In this document: in pieces, positions 43,055 through 52,226 of the stretch
Numbering within the stretch: the first letter of the stretch is position 1
Layout: every line of letters starts with the position of its first letter
NCBI RefSeq assembly: GCF_003112535.1
Contig: NZ_BEWA01000026.1
Location: 1 to 64,000 of the forward strand
From: Streptomyces rishiriensis
Lineage (GTDB): Bacteria > Actinomycetota > Actinomycetes > Streptomycetales > Streptomycetaceae
DNA: 64,000 nt
Reading direction: 5' to 3'
Made by a program: the position numbers and the translations under genes
Notes under the pieces: model-generated
Databases searched by the model: none
Told to the model about the DNA's origin: nothing
Seen by the model: the letters and a program-made list of their open reading frames with translations, nothing else

Positions 43055-44242
43055 TCAGCCGTCCAGCGACTCGATCGTGGCGTGGGACGCCGCGCGCGTC
43101 GCCTGCAGGTCGCGCGCCACGTCCTCGGCCGCGCCCAGCACCCGCACCGCGTTCTGCCAGGTCAGCTTGGCGAGGTCGGCCTTCGACCAGCCGCGGTCCA
43201 GGAGCTCCGCGATCAGCCGGGGGTAGCCGGAGACGTCGTCGAGGCCTTCGGGGGTGAAGGCCGTGCCGTCGTAGTCGCCGCCGATGCCGAGGCAGTCGAC
43301 GCCGGCGACCTCGCGCATGTGGTCGAGGTGGTCGGCGACCGTGGCGACGGTGGCGAGGGGCCGGGGGCGGGTCTCCTCGAAGGCCCGGTGGACCTTCATG
43401 GCCTCGGGGGTGGTGTCGAGGTGGTGGAAGCCGTGGGCGCGCATGTTGTCGTCGGCCGCGGCCGTCCAGTCGACGGCCGCCTGGAGGACGAACTTCGGCA
43501 CGAACGTCACCATCGCCATGCCACCGTTGGCGGGCAGGCGCTCCAGGACGTCGTCGGGGATGTTGCGGGGGTGGTCGCACACCGCGCGTGCGGAGGAGTG
43601 GGAGAAGATCACCGGCGCGCCGGAGGCGTCGAGCGCGTCGTGCATGGTGGTCGCCGCCACGTGCGAGAGGTCGACCAGCATGCCCTCGCGGTTCATCTCC
43701 CGCACGACCGCGCGGCCGAACGCGGTGAGCCCGCCCGCCCTGGGCTCGTCGGTCGCGGAGTCCGCCCAGTCGACGTTGTCGTTGTGGGTGAGCGTCATGT
43801 AGCGCACGCCGAGCCCGTACAGGCCGCGCAGCACGCCGAGGGAGTTGGCGATGGAGTGGCCGCCCTCCGCGCCCATGAGCGAGGCGATACGGCCCTGCGC
43901 ACGCGCCGCCTCCATGTCCGCGGCCGTCCGCGCCGGGTGCAGGTCGCGCGGGTGGCGGGCGATGAGCCGCGTCACGCAGTCGATCTGCTCCAGCGTCGCG
44001 GGGACCGCGTCGGGCAGGTCCGCGCGCACGTACACGGACCAGTACTGGGCGCCGACGCCGCCCGCGCGCAGCCTGGGGATGTCGGTGTGCAGGTGGGCGT
44101 GCTGGTCCTGGGCGACGTCCCGGGCGTCGAGGTCGTAGCGGACCTGTTCGCGCAGCGCCCAGGGGAGGTCGTTGTGGCCGTCGACGACCGGGAACTCGCG
44201 CAGGAGTTCGCGGGCCGCGTCCAGCGAGGCCGGCTCTGTCAC
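43055..44242 (-). CDS. Membrane-dipeptidase family (M19) dipeptidase
   Basis: The 395-residue enzyme has the binuclear-zinc ligands of renal-type dipeptidases: His and Asp in VDGHNDLPW (residues 23 and 25), Glu in LMGAEGGHSI, His in VDLSHVA, His in FSHSSARAV and Asp in GIGGDYDG. It should hydrolyse dipeptides, possibly including D-amino-acid or beta-lactam substrates as in its family. No signal peptide is seen, so it is cytoplasmic. GTG at 44242 lies seven bases after the purE stop, so the gene probably belongs to a purK-purE-dipeptidase transcript. Confidence 0.93.
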   Translation of the reverse strand: MTEPASLDAARELLREFPVVDGHNDLPWALREQVRYDLDARDVAQDQHAHLHTDIPRLRAGGVGAQYWSVYVRADLPDAVPATLEQIDCVTRLIARHPRDLHPARTAADMEAARAQGRIASLMGAEGGHSIANSLGVLRGLYGLGVRYMTLTHNDNVDWADSATDEPRAGGLTAFGRAVVREMNREGMLVDLSHVAATTMHDALDASGAPVIFSHSSARAVCDHPRNIPDDVLERLPANGGMAMVTFVPKFVLQAAVDWTAAADDNMRAHGFHHLDTTPEAMKVHRAFEETRPRPLATVATVADHLDHMREVAGVDCLGIGGDYDGTAFTPEGLDDVSGYPRLIAELLDRGWSKADLAKLTWQNAVRVLGAAEDVARDLQATRAASHATIESLDG

Positions 44243-44249
44243 GTCGCCG

Positions 44250-44771
44250 TCACTTCCCGAAACCGAAGCCGTTCGAGCCCTCGACCTTGGCGCGCAGGCG
44301 CTTGCCCTTCTCGGTGGCCTGGTCGTTCAGCTCCTGCTGGAAATCGCGCATCCGGGCGAGGAGGTCCTCGTCGTGGGCGGCGAGGATGCGGGCGGCCAGC
44401 AGGCCGGCGTTGCGCGCGCCGCCTACCGAGACCGTGGCGACGGGGACGCCGGCCGGCATCTGCACGATGGACAGCAGGCTGTCCATGCCGTCCAGGTACT
44501 TCAGCGGGACGGGCACGCCGATCACCGGCAGCGGGGTCACGGAGGCGAGCATGCCGGGCAGGTGGGCCGCGCCGCCCGCACCGGCGATGATCACCTTGAG
44601 CCCGCGCCCGTCCGCCTGCTCGCCGTACGCGATCATCTCGCGCGGCATGCGGTGCGCCGAGACGACGTCGACCTCGTACGGGATCTCGAACTCGTCGAGG
44701 GCCTGGGCGGCGGCTTCCATGACGGGCCAGTCGGAGTCCGACCCCATGACGATGCCTACGACTGGGCTCAT
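44250..44771 (-). CDS. purE: N5-carboxyaminoimidazole ribonucleotide mutase
   Basis: PurE moves the carboxyl of N5-CAIR to carbon, giving CAIR in purine synthesis. The 173-residue protein has VGIVMGSDSDWPVM, the catalytic-site VVSAHRMPREM, and IIAGAGGAAHLPGMLAS followed by PVIGVPV. It is the class I enzyme that works with PurK. Its ATG overlaps the purK stop by four bases (44768-44771), so translation is coupled. The C-terminus (VEGSNGFGFGK) is a short extension. Confidence 0.97.
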   Translation of the reverse strand: MSPVVGIVMGSDSDWPVMEAAAQALDEFEIPYEVDVVSAHRMPREMIAYGEQADGRGLKVIIAGAGGAAHLPGMLASVTPLPVIGVPVPLKYLDGMDSLLSIVQMPAGVPVATVSVGGARNAGLLAARILAAHDEDLLARMRDFQQELNDQATEKGKRLRAKVEGSNGFGFGK

Positions 44772-45907
44772 TCGGTGATCGTGCCTCTCAGGTATCCGGC
44801 TGCGTGACGTGCGCGTTCGAGGACGTCGTCCAGGTCGTCGCCGTAGGTGTTGACGTGGCCGACCTTGCGGCCGGGCTTCACGTCCTTGCCGTACATGTGG
44901 ATCTTCAGCTTGGGGTCGCGGGCCATGCAGTGCAGGTAGGCCGCGTACATGTCCGGGTAGTCGCCGCCGAGGACGTTGACCATGACCGTCCAGGGGGCGC
45001 GCGGGCGCGGGTCGCCGAGCGGGAGGTCCAGGACCGCGCGGACGTGGTTGGCGAACTGCGAGGTGATCGCGCCGTCCATCGACCAGTGGCCCGAGTTGTG
45101 CGGGCGCATCGCCAGCTCGTTGACGAGGACGCGGCCGTCGCGGGTCTGGAACAGCTCGACCGCGAGGTGGCCGACGACGTCGAGTTCCTTGGCGATGTTC
45201 AGGGCCATCTGTTCGGCCTTGAGCGCCAGCGTCTCGTCGAGGCCGGGGGCGGGCGCGATCACCGTGTCGCAGACGCCGCCGACCTGCCGCGACTCGACGA
45301 CGGGGTAGGCGACCGCCTGGCCGTGCGGGGAGCGCACCACGTTGGCGGCGAGTTCGCGGACGTAGTCGACCTTCTCCTCGGCGAGGACGGGGACGCCCGC
45401 GCGGAAGGGGTCCTCGGCCTCGGCGGCGGAGTCGACGACCCAGACGCCCTTGCCGTCGTAGCCGCCGCGGACCGTCTTGAGGACGACCGGGAAGCCCTCC
45501 CCCTCGGCCGCGAACGCGGCGACGTCCGCCGGATCGCTCACGATCCGGTGCCGGGGGCACGGCACGCCGAGCGCGTCGAGCCGGGCGCGCATCACGCCCT
45601 TGTCCTGGGCGTGCACGAGCGCGTCCGGGCCGGGGCGCACGGGGATGCCGTCCGCCTCCAGCGCCCGGAGGTGCTCGGTGGGCACATGTTCGTGATCGAA
45701 GGTGATCACATCGCACCCGCGCGCGAACTCGCGCAGCGTGTCGAGGTCGCGGTAGTCGCCGATGACGACATCGCTCACGACCTGCGCCGCGGAATCCTGT
45801 GGGGTGTCACTGAGGAGCTTGAACCTGATGCCGAGCGGGATGCCCGCCTCGTGTGTCATACGAGCGAGCTGCCCCCCGCCGACCATGCCGACTACCGGGA
45901 ACGTCAC
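44768..45907 (-). CDS. purK: N5-carboxyaminoimidazole ribonucleotide synthase
   Basis: PurK uses ATP and bicarbonate to make N5-CAIR from AIR. The 379-residue ATP-grasp protein starts VVGMVGGGQLARMTHEAGI. It shows FDHEHVPTEHLRALE, the ATP-binding VVLKTVRGGYDGKGVWV, and the Mg-site region VNELAMRPHNSGHWSMDGAITSQF. GTG at 45907 is the first start giving the family N-terminus. It heads the purK-purE-dipeptidase group and is divergent from the GtrA gene. Confidence 0.96.
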   Translation of the reverse strand: MTFPVVGMVGGGQLARMTHEAGIPLGIRFKLLSDTPQDSAAQVVSDVVIGDYRDLDTLREFARGCDVITFDHEHVPTEHLRALEADGIPVRPGPDALVHAQDKGVMRARLDALGVPCPRHRIVSDPADVAAFAAEGEGFPVVLKTVRGGYDGKGVWVVDSAAEAEDPFRAGVPVLAEEKVDYVRELAANVVRSPHGQAVAYPVVESRQVGGVCDTVIAPAPGLDETLALKAEQMALNIAKELDVVGHLAVELFQTRDGRVLVNELAMRPHNSGHWSMDGAITSQFANHVRAVLDLPLGDPRPRAPWTVMVNVLGGDYPDMYAAYLHCMARDPKLKIHMYGKDVKPGRKVGHVNTYGDDLDDVLERARHAAGYLRGTITE

Positions 45908-46104
45908 GCCCCCAGGGTATCGGCCACGCCACCCCGGCCGAATCTCGCGTCTCCCACCGCCGGCTTTGCGGCCTCATACCCGCTGTTTCGCCGCATCTCG
46001 GCCGTCGGCCGCCGACCCGTGAGCCGCACCACAGGAAACCGGGAAGAGTGGTGGTTAGCATGGCTGGGTTGACGCAACTATCCCGGACGGGGGCCTGTAC
46101 GACC

Positions 46105-46620
46105 ATGGCGCATGGTTCCTCGGGGCTGAAGAGGCTCATCCGTGAGCTGGCCAGGTTCGGAGCCGTGGGCGGCGCGGGCCTGCTGGTGAACCTCGGCGTC
46201 TTCAACGCCGTCCGGCATCTCACCGACCTGCCCGTGGTCCGGGCCAGCGTCATCGCGACGGTGGTGGCCATCGCCTTCAACTACGTGGGCTTCCGCTACT
46301 TCACCTACCGGGACCGCGAGAAGAGCGGGCGCACCAGGGAACTGACGCTGTTCCTGCTGTTCAGCGTGGTGGGCCTGGTGATCGAGAACGGGCTGCTGTA
46401 CGCGGCGACCTACTGGTTCGGCTGGGACAGCCCCCTGCAGAGCAACGTGTTCAAGTTCCTCGGCATCGGCATCGCGACCCTCTTCCGGTTCTGGTCGTAC
46501 CGGACGTGGGTGTTCCGGACGCTGCCCGTGAAGGAGGCTGCGACCGGCGCGGAGGCCTTTCTGACGGCGGCGGAGCAGAGCCGGCGGCCGGACCCCCAGC
46601 CCACGCAGCGCGTGAGCTGA
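46105..46620 (+). CDS. GtrA family membrane protein
   Basis: The 171-residue protein has four transmembrane helices and the GtrA pattern: RELARFGAVGGAGLLVNLGV, then VVAIAFNYVGFRYFTYRD, and finally FKFLGIGIATLFRFWSYRTWVF. GtrA-like proteins are thought to help move undecaprenyl-phosphate-linked sugars across the membrane. The start may be ATG 46105 (chosen) or ATG 46060. It converges with the histidine kinase gene. Confidence 0.9.
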   Translation: MAHGSSGLKRLIRELARFGAVGGAGLLVNLGVFNAVRHLTDLPVVRASVIATVVAIAFNYVGFRYFTYRDREKSGRTRELTLFLLFSVVGLVIENGLLYAATYWFGWDSPLQSNVFKFLGIGIATLFRFWSYRTWVFRTLPVKEAATGAEAFLTAAEQSRRPDPQPTQRVS

Positions 46621-46698
46621 CCCTCCGGCCCCGGCCCTCCGGGCCCGACGGCCGTCTCCGGCCTTCCTCAGCCCCGCCGAGCGGAGCTCCGGGCGGCG

Positions 46699-47973
46699 TC
46701 ACCGGACCGTGGGCTCCTCGTCCTGCGGGGTGCGCTTCTGCGGCGCCGTGCGGGACAGGAACAGGCCGAAGACCGGGGGCTGGGCCTGGAGCATCTCCAG
46801 CCGGCCGCCGTCCGCCTCGGCCAGGTCGCGGGCCACCGCCAGGCCGATGCCCGTGGAGTTGCGGCCGCTGATCGTCCGCTCGAAGATGCGCGCCCCCAGG
46901 TCGGCGGGGACGCCGGGCCCCTCGTCCGTCACCTCGACCACTGCCTGGTTGCCGGTGACGCGGGTGCGCAGCGCGACGGTGCCGCCGCCGTGCATCAGCG
47001 AGTTCTCGATCAGGGCGGCCAGCACCTGGGCGACCGCGCCGGGCGTGCCCACCGCGCGCAGATGGCGTTTCCCGGAGCTGACGATGGCCCGGCCCACGCC
47101 CCGGTAGGCGGGACGCCACTCGGCGAGCTGCTGCTGGATGACCTCGTCGAGGTCGAAGGTGACCGCGGAGCCGGTGCGCGGATCCCGGGCGTTGGTCAGC
47201 AGGCGTTCCACGACGTCCGTCAGCCGCTCCACCTGCGTCAGCGCGATCGTCGCCTCTTCCTTCACGGTGTCCGGGTCGTCGGTGAGGGTGATCTCCTCCA
47301 GCCGCATGGACAGCGCCGTCAGGGGCGTGCGCAGCTGGTGGGAGGCGTCCGCCGCCAGGCGGCGTTCGGCGGTGAGCATGCGCGCGATGCGTTCCGCGGA
47401 GGAGTCGAGGACGTCGGCCACCCGGTCCAGCTCGGGGACGGCGTACCGCTTGTGGCGGGGGCGCGGGTCGCCCGAGCCCAGGCGTTCGGCGGTCTCCGCG
47501 AGGTCGGTGAGGGGCGAGGCGAGGCGGTTCGCCTGGCGGATGGCCAGCAGCACCGCCGCGACCACCGCGAGCAGCGCCACCAGGGCGATGATCAGCAGGG
47601 TGCGGCCGACCTCCCGGGTCACCGTGGAGCGCGGCTCCTGCACCACGACGGCCTCGCCCTCCTCGCCCTTGGCCGTGGACCGGATGACGTCGCCCTCGGG
47701 CCGGACGCCGACCTGGATGACCGGCCGGCCGGGGATGCGGATCTCGGCGTAACGGTCCTGGGTGACCTGGTCGCGCAGTATCTCGGCGGTGACGTCCTCC
47801 GCGCCGACCAGCCGGCTGTCCACGATGCTGGCCAGCCGCAGCGCCTCGGAGTCCACGCGTTCCTGGGCGCTGTTGCTGATCGTGCGGGTCTCGACGATGA
47901 CGAGGGACACCCCGAACACGGCGATGACGACGAGCACGACAGCGAGCGTGGACTGGATCAGACGGCGACGCAC
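46699..47973 (-). CDS. Two-component sensor histidine kinase
   Basis: The 424-residue kinase has a transmembrane helix (about 5-27), a short extracytoplasmic sensor region (28-123), a second helix (about 124-145), a HAMP domain (about 145-200) and HisKA. The phosphorylated His212 lies in ADASHQLRTPL. The HATPase domain (about 300-405) has N box ALIENSLMHG, G1 VTDEGPGVPAD and G2 STGIGLAVARDL. It lies 140 bases downstream of the response regulator on the same strand, its obvious partner. The signal is unknown. Confidence 0.93.
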   Translation of the reverse strand: MRRRLIQSTLAVVLVVIAVFGVSLVIVETRTISNSAQERVDSEALRLASIVDSRLVGAEDVTAEILRDQVTQDRYAEIRIPGRPVIQVGVRPEGDVIRSTAKGEEGEAVVVQEPRSTVTREVGRTLLIIALVALLAVVAAVLLAIRQANRLASPLTDLAETAERLGSGDPRPRHKRYAVPELDRVADVLDSSAERIARMLTAERRLAADASHQLRTPLTALSMRLEEITLTDDPDTVKEEATIALTQVERLTDVVERLLTNARDPRTGSAVTFDLDEVIQQQLAEWRPAYRGVGRAIVSSGKRHLRAVGTPGAVAQVLAALIENSLMHGGGTVALRTRVTGNQAVVEVTDEGPGVPADLGARIFERTISGRNSTGIGLAVARDLAEADGGRLEMLQAQPPVFGLFLSRTAPQKRTPQDEEPTVR

Positions 47974-48113
47974 GGGCCCCTCCGGACGGTGACTTCACGA
48001 GACGGGGTGCGGGCGGCCCACCCCGGGGCGCGGGGAACTGCGGGAGAAGCCCCGCCGGCCCGCACCCGGCGACGCGCCCCGCATGACCGGCCGAAGCCCG
48101 GGAGGGGCAGAGG

Positions 48114-48791
48114 TCAGCTCTTCTCGAAGCGGAAGCCCACACCGCGCACCGTGGCGATGTAGCGGGGGTTGGCCGCGTCGTCGCCGAGCTTCTTGCGCAG
48201 CCAGGAGATGTGCATGTCGAGGGTCTTGGTCGACGACCACCAGGTGGTGTCCCAGACCTCGCGCATGAGCTGGTCGCGGGTGACGACCCGGCCCGCGTCG
48301 CGCACCAGGACCCGCAGCAGGTCGAACTCCTTGGCGGTGAGCTGGAGTTCCTCGTCGCCCATCCAGGCGCGGTGCGACTCGACGTCGATGCGCACGCCGT
48401 GCGTGGCGGGCGGCTGCTGGGGCTCGGACGCGCCGCGCCGGAGCAGGGCCCGGACCCGGGCGAGCAGTTCGGCCAGCCGGAAGGGCTTGGTGACGTAGTC
48501 GTCGGCGCCCGCGTCCAGGCCGACGACGGTGTCCACCTCGTCGGCGCGCGCGGTCAGGATGAGGATCGGAATGGCGTGGCCCTCGGAGCGCAGCCGACGG
48601 GCCACCTCCAGGCCGTCCATGCCGGGCAGACCGAGGTCCAGGACGACCAGGTCGACGCCGCCCTGCATTCCGGCGTCGAGTGCGGTGGGGCCGTCCTCGC
48701 GCACCTCGACCTCGTAGCCTTCCCGGCGCAGGGCGCGGGCCAGCGGCTCCGAGATGGACGCGTCGTCCTCGGCGAGCAGTACACGGGTCAT
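48114..48791 (-). CDS. OmpR/PhoB-family response regulator
   Basis: The 225-residue regulator has a receiver domain (1-118) with acidic pair Glu8/Asp9-Asp10, phospho-acceptor Asp52 in VVLDLGLPG, and Lys in VTKPFRLAEL. A winged-helix DNA-binding domain (about 130-223) follows, with LTAKEFDLLRVLVRDAG, the WWSSTKTLDMHISWLRKKL recognition region and IATVRGVGFRFE. It heads the two-gene system with the kinase. Target genes are unknown; the divergent peptide transporter at 49311 is a candidate. Confidence 0.95.
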   Translation of the reverse strand: MTRVLLAEDDASISEPLARALRREGYEVEVREDGPTALDAGMQGGVDLVVLDLGLPGMDGLEVARRLRSEGHAIPILILTARADEVDTVVGLDAGADDYVTKPFRLAELLARVRALLRRGASEPQQPPATHGVRIDVESHRAWMGDEELQLTAKEFDLLRVLVRDAGRVVTRDQLMREVWDTTWWSSTKTLDMHISWLRKKLGDDAANPRYIATVRGVGFRFEKS

Positions 48792-49310
48792 GAGCTGATG
48801 GTAGTCCGCGCGAGCAGGGGCCGAAGTGTGATCGACGACGCTGTTTCTTACCTAGGGACATGCCGGACAGCAGGGACGCGGGGCGGGGGCCGGCCCGCCG
48901 TCGATCTTGGTACGGACCTGCGGTCGGGGGATGGCACGATGATACGAGCCTTCGGAATGCCGCCAGAGTTCCATGATCACCTGTGATCCGCGTCTCAAGT
49001 CCTTCCATATCCGGCGTTGTGCTGCCGTATGGTGAAAGAACGCCTGTAGTACACAGGGACCTTTGGCGGTCCGCTTGACGCCGAGGGTCTCTTTTGTGTG
49101 CGGGCCGGTTCCCGCCGGCCCCGAAAGGAATGACCTGTGGCCGGGCCCCCGCGCGAGGGGGCGTGGATCCCGGTGACCGCCGTCCACCGCTTCGAGACCC
49201 GGAGCGGACTCCCCCCGGCGTAGGGGTGGACGAGACGGTCCGCCGGTGCCGGCCGCCCCCCACCGGGCGCGCACCGCAAGTGCAGCGCGTCCCGACCAGC
49301 AAGGAACGAC
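48792..49310. other. Divergent control region between the response regulator and peptide transporter
   Basis: About 520 bases. Next to the response regulator it is moderately AT-rich. A hairpin (gggccggt / accggccc type, about 49099-49118, loop ttcc) and purine-rich gaaagg occur at 49100-49130. The last 180 bases before the transporter are GC-rich without a convincing ORF. A long leader for the transporter mRNA is possible. No standard promoter can be assigned with confidence. Confidence 0.5.
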
Positions 49311-50807
49311 ATGGCGTCCAGCCTGACGAAGGACTCGGTCCGCCCGGACACCCCCGGCTCCGGGAAGACCTTCTTCGGCCACCCCCGCGGACTGGCCACT
49401 CTCTTCATGACCGAGATGTGGGAGCGATTCTCCTACTACGGCATGAGGGCCCTGCTCCCGCTGTACCTGGTCGCCCCCGGCGGCCTGCACCTCAGCGCCG
49501 CGACGGCGACCGCGATCTACTCGGTCTACCTGTCGCTCGTGTACCTGCTCGCCCTCCCCGGCGGCTGGTTCGCGGACCGCGTGCTCGGCCCCCGCAAGAC
49601 CGTCGCCGTCGCCGGCGCGATCATCATGCTCGGCCACCTGACCCTCGCGCTGCCGAACGCCGGCACCTTCTTCGCGGGTCTCGGCCTGGTCGCCATCGGC
49701 TCCGGTCTGCTGAAGGCCAACATCTCCACGATGGTCGGCCACCTCTACGACGGTCCCGACGACCCGCGCCGTGACGGCGGCTTCACGCTGTTCTACATCG
49801 GCATCAACCTGGGCGCGTTCGCCGCTCCGCTGGTCATCGGCACCCTCGGCGAGAACGTCAACTGGCACCTGGGCTTCGCCCTCGCCGCACTCGGCATGGG
49901 TCTGGGCCTGGCCCAGTTCCTGCTGGGCAGCCGTCACCTGAGCTCGCGCTCGGACCTGGTCCCCACGCCGCTGTCGGCGCAGGAGAAGGCGGCCACGCTG
50001 CGCAAGGCCGCGTTCTGGGCGGCCGTCGCGATCGTGTTCTACGCCGTCGTGGGCGTCTCCGGCGTCTACACGCTGAACTGGCTGCTGGTCCCGATCACCG
50101 TCGCCGGCCTGATCATCCCGGTCCTCGTGATCGCCCGGATGAAGCGGGACAGGGAGCTGGACCGCGCCGAGCAGTCCAAGCTGACGGCGTACATCTGGTT
50201 CTTCGTCGCCGCGGCCGTGTTCTGGATGATCTACGACCAGGGCGGCTCGACGCTGTCCCTGTTCGCCGAGTCCTCGGCGAAGAACAGCGTCCTCGGCTGG
50301 GACTTCCCGGTCTCCTGGTACCAGTCGGTCAACCCGGTCCTGATCATGGCGCTGGCCCCGCTCTTCGCCTGGGCCTGGGTGGCGCTGGCCCGGCGCGGCA
50401 AGGAGCCGAGCACCGCGGTGAAGTTCGCGACGGGCCTCGTGCTGGTCGGCGCGTCGTTCTTCCTCTTCCTGGCCCCGCTGTCGATCGCCGAGGGCGGTCA
50501 CAAGGCGGCCGCGCTGTGGCTGGCGGCGATCTACTTCGTGCAGACCGTCGGCGAGCTGACCCTCTCCCCGGTCGGCCTGTCGGTCACCACGAAGATGGCT
50601 CCCGCGAAGTACGCCTCCCAGATGATGGGCGTCTGGTTCCTGGCCGTCACCGCCGGTGACGCCACGACCGGCCTGCTCTCCATCGCCGGCGTCGACCTCA
50701 ACAAGACGGGGATCGTGGCCCTGGAGGCCGTGCTCGCCGTCGTCGCCGGCCTCGCGGTGTGGATGTACCGCAAGAAGGTCAAGGAACTGATGGGCGACGT
50801 CAACTGA
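49311..50807 (+). CDS. Peptide MFS transporter (POT/PTR2 family, DtpT-like)
   Basis: The 498-residue protein has 12-14 membrane helices and POT-family signatures: TEMWERFSYYGMRALLPLYL (the ExxERFxYYG proton-coupling motif), GGWFADRVLGPRK, and FTLFYIGINLGAFAAPLV. It imports di- and tripeptides with protons. ATG 49311 follows aaggaacgac. It is divergent from the two-component system and ends in a strong bidirectional hairpin. Confidence 0.94.
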   Translation: MASSLTKDSVRPDTPGSGKTFFGHPRGLATLFMTEMWERFSYYGMRALLPLYLVAPGGLHLSAATATAIYSVYLSLVYLLALPGGWFADRVLGPRKTVAVAGAIIMLGHLTLALPNAGTFFAGLGLVAIGSGLLKANISTMVGHLYDGPDDPRRDGGFTLFYIGINLGAFAAPLVIGTLGENVNWHLGFALAALGMGLGLAQFLLGSRHLSSRSDLVPTPLSAQEKAATLRKAAFWAAVAIVFYAVVGVSGVYTLNWLLVPITVAGLIIPVLVIARMKRDRELDRAEQSKLTAYIWFFVAAAVFWMIYDQGGSTLSLFAESSAKNSVLGWDFPVSWYQSVNPVLIMALAPLFAWAWVALARRGKEPSTAVKFATGLVLVGASFFLFLAPLSIAEGGHKAAALWLAAIYFVQTVGELTLSPVGLSVTTKMAPAKYASQMMGVWFLAVTAGDATTGLLSIAGVDLNKTGIVALEAVLAVVAGLAVWMYRKKVKELMGDVN

Positions 50808-50820
50808 CGTCCGCCCGCGA

Positions 50821-50865
50821 CGGGGGAGGGCCGGCACACCAGGTGGGTGTGCCGGCCCTCGCCCG
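50821..50865. terminator. Bidirectional terminator after the peptide transporter
   Basis: A 14-bp perfect stem (agggccggcacacc at 50827-50840 with 50846-50859) extends further with one mismatch to 50821-50865; the loop is five bases. It lies between the convergent transporter and LAETG surface-protein genes. Confidence 0.9.
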
Positions 50866-50903
50866 TTCCGGCCCCGGCTCGCCCGCCGACGCCGTGCGAC
50901 GGC

Positions 50904-52226
50904 TCAGCGGGTCCTTCTGCCCGGCAGGAACGTGAACACCGCTCCGCCCAGCAGCACCGCCGTGCCCGCCACCAGGCCCAGGGCCTTCAGCGCGCCGTGG
51001 TCGCCGGAGCCCGTCTCCGCGAGCCCGCCGCCTCCCGTGGCTGCGGCGCCGCCGGAGGACGAGGACGACGAACCGCCGCCGCCCGACGCGCCGCCGGCCT
51101 GCTCCTCGGTGTTCAGCGTCAGCGAGACCGCCGTGCTGTCCGGGGTGCACGTGGTGGTCGTGCCCAGGGCCTCGATGACGAGGACGCCCGGCGAGAGCGT
51201 GGACTCACCGGTCGCGCCGGGCTTGTACGTGCCGGTCAGGTCGGGAATCTCGATCGGGGCGCCCTGCTTCACGGGGGCCTGGTTGGCCGGGCCCGTCACC
51301 TTCACCGAGCCCTTGTCCGAGCCGCCCAGGGTGACCTGCATCGACGGTTTCACGGAGTTCGCCGGGATGTCGATCGGGCTGTTCATGACCGACTTCTTGA
51401 ACCGCACGGTCAGGCCGTAACTCCCGCCGTTCTTCCTGGCGTTGATCTGCACCGGCGAGGTGGCCTTCTTCTCGCCGATGGGCGACTGGCAGGTGTAGGG
51501 GATGTCCACGACCTTGCCGGTGAAGTCCGTCCGGCCGGAGCCGCCCGTCGGCGACGACGAGGAGGACGGCGTCCCCGACCCGCTCGGCGGACCCGAGGGC
51601 GTCGACGACGCGCTCTGCGAGGGGCTGCCGCTCGACGAACCCGAACTCCCGCCGCCGGCCGCCACCGTGATGGTCGCCGAGGGCTGCACCGCCTGCGTCG
51701 GCGTGCACCGGGTGTCCGTCGACAGCGCGTTGACGACGTACGCGTCCGGCGTCAGCGTCACCTGCCCGGCCGCCGTCAGCTTCAGCGAGCCCTTCATGTC
51801 GGACAGCGTCATCGCGCCGCCCTTGGGGATCGCCGGGTTCTCGCGCGGCCCCTGCATCGCGATGTCGGCGCTCTGCGCGCCGGCCGCCTTGAGGGTGCCG
51901 GACGGCTGGACGGAGTTCGCCGGCAGATCGATGATGTCGGGGTTCTTCGACGCGGCCTGCGTGAACTTCCAGACGACGTCGACGGTGTCGCCGACCTTCG
52001 CGGTGGCCGGCGCGGTGATCTCGACCTTCGTCGTGCCGTTGACGTCGGGCAGGCCGATGCCCGAGGGCGGCACGCACTTGGTGGCGTAGGACACCTCCGC
52101 GGCCTGCGCCTGGCCGGCGGTCACGCCCAGCAGGACGGCCGCCCCGGTGAGCATGACGGCGGCGCCCGCGGCCGCCGTCCGCCTGCGCGCGGGGGCCCGT
52201 TCGGGTGGCATGGCTCTCTCACTCAC
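50904..52226 (-). CDS. Sortase-type (LAETG) surface protein with two repeated domains
   Basis: The 440-residue protein has a signal peptide (about 15-42, cut near AQA). Two copies of a domain follow, at about 43-190 and 236-370, separated by a Ser/Gly/Pro linker. A Gly/Ser stalk leads to an LAETG sorting signal at residues 402-406, a hydrophobic helix and a basic tail (GRRTR). LAxTG is the class E sortase signal known from Streptomyces. Each domain opens with a Cys (YATKC or IPYTC) and closes with another (DTRCTP or TTTCTP), suggesting a disulfide. Its GTG start overlaps the preceding stop (GTGA at 52223). Function is unknown. Confidence 0.82.
   Translation of the reverse strand: MSERAMPPERAPARRRTAAAGAAVMLTGAAVLLGVTAGQAQAAEVSYATKCVPPSGIGLPDVNGTTKVEITAPATAKVGDTVDVVWKFTQAASKNPDIIDLPANSVQPSGTLKAAGAQSADIAMQGPRENPAIPKGGAMTLSDMKGSLKLTAAGQVTLTPDAYVVNALSTDTRCTPTQAVQPSATITVAAGGGSSGSSSGSPSQSASSTPSGPPSGSGTPSSSSSPTGGSGRTDFTGKVVDIPYTCQSPIGEKKATSPVQINARKNGGSYGLTVRFKKSVMNSPIDIPANSVKPSMQVTLGGSDKGSVKVTGPANQAPVKQGAPIEIPDLTGTYKPGATGESTLSPGVLVIEALGTTTTCTPDSTAVSLTLNTEEQAGGASGGGGSSSSSSGGAAATGGGGLAETGSGDHGALKALGLVAGTAVLLGGAVFTFLPGRRTR

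Noticed and set aside
44804..46072. 422-codon forward ORF across purK
   Set aside because: Antisense to purK, whose motifs are complete; composition is shadow-like.
48852..50837. 661-codon reverse ORF across the peptide transporter
   Set aside because: It is the mirror frame of a clear POT transporter, with His/Arg/Gly-rich shadow composition and no family motif.
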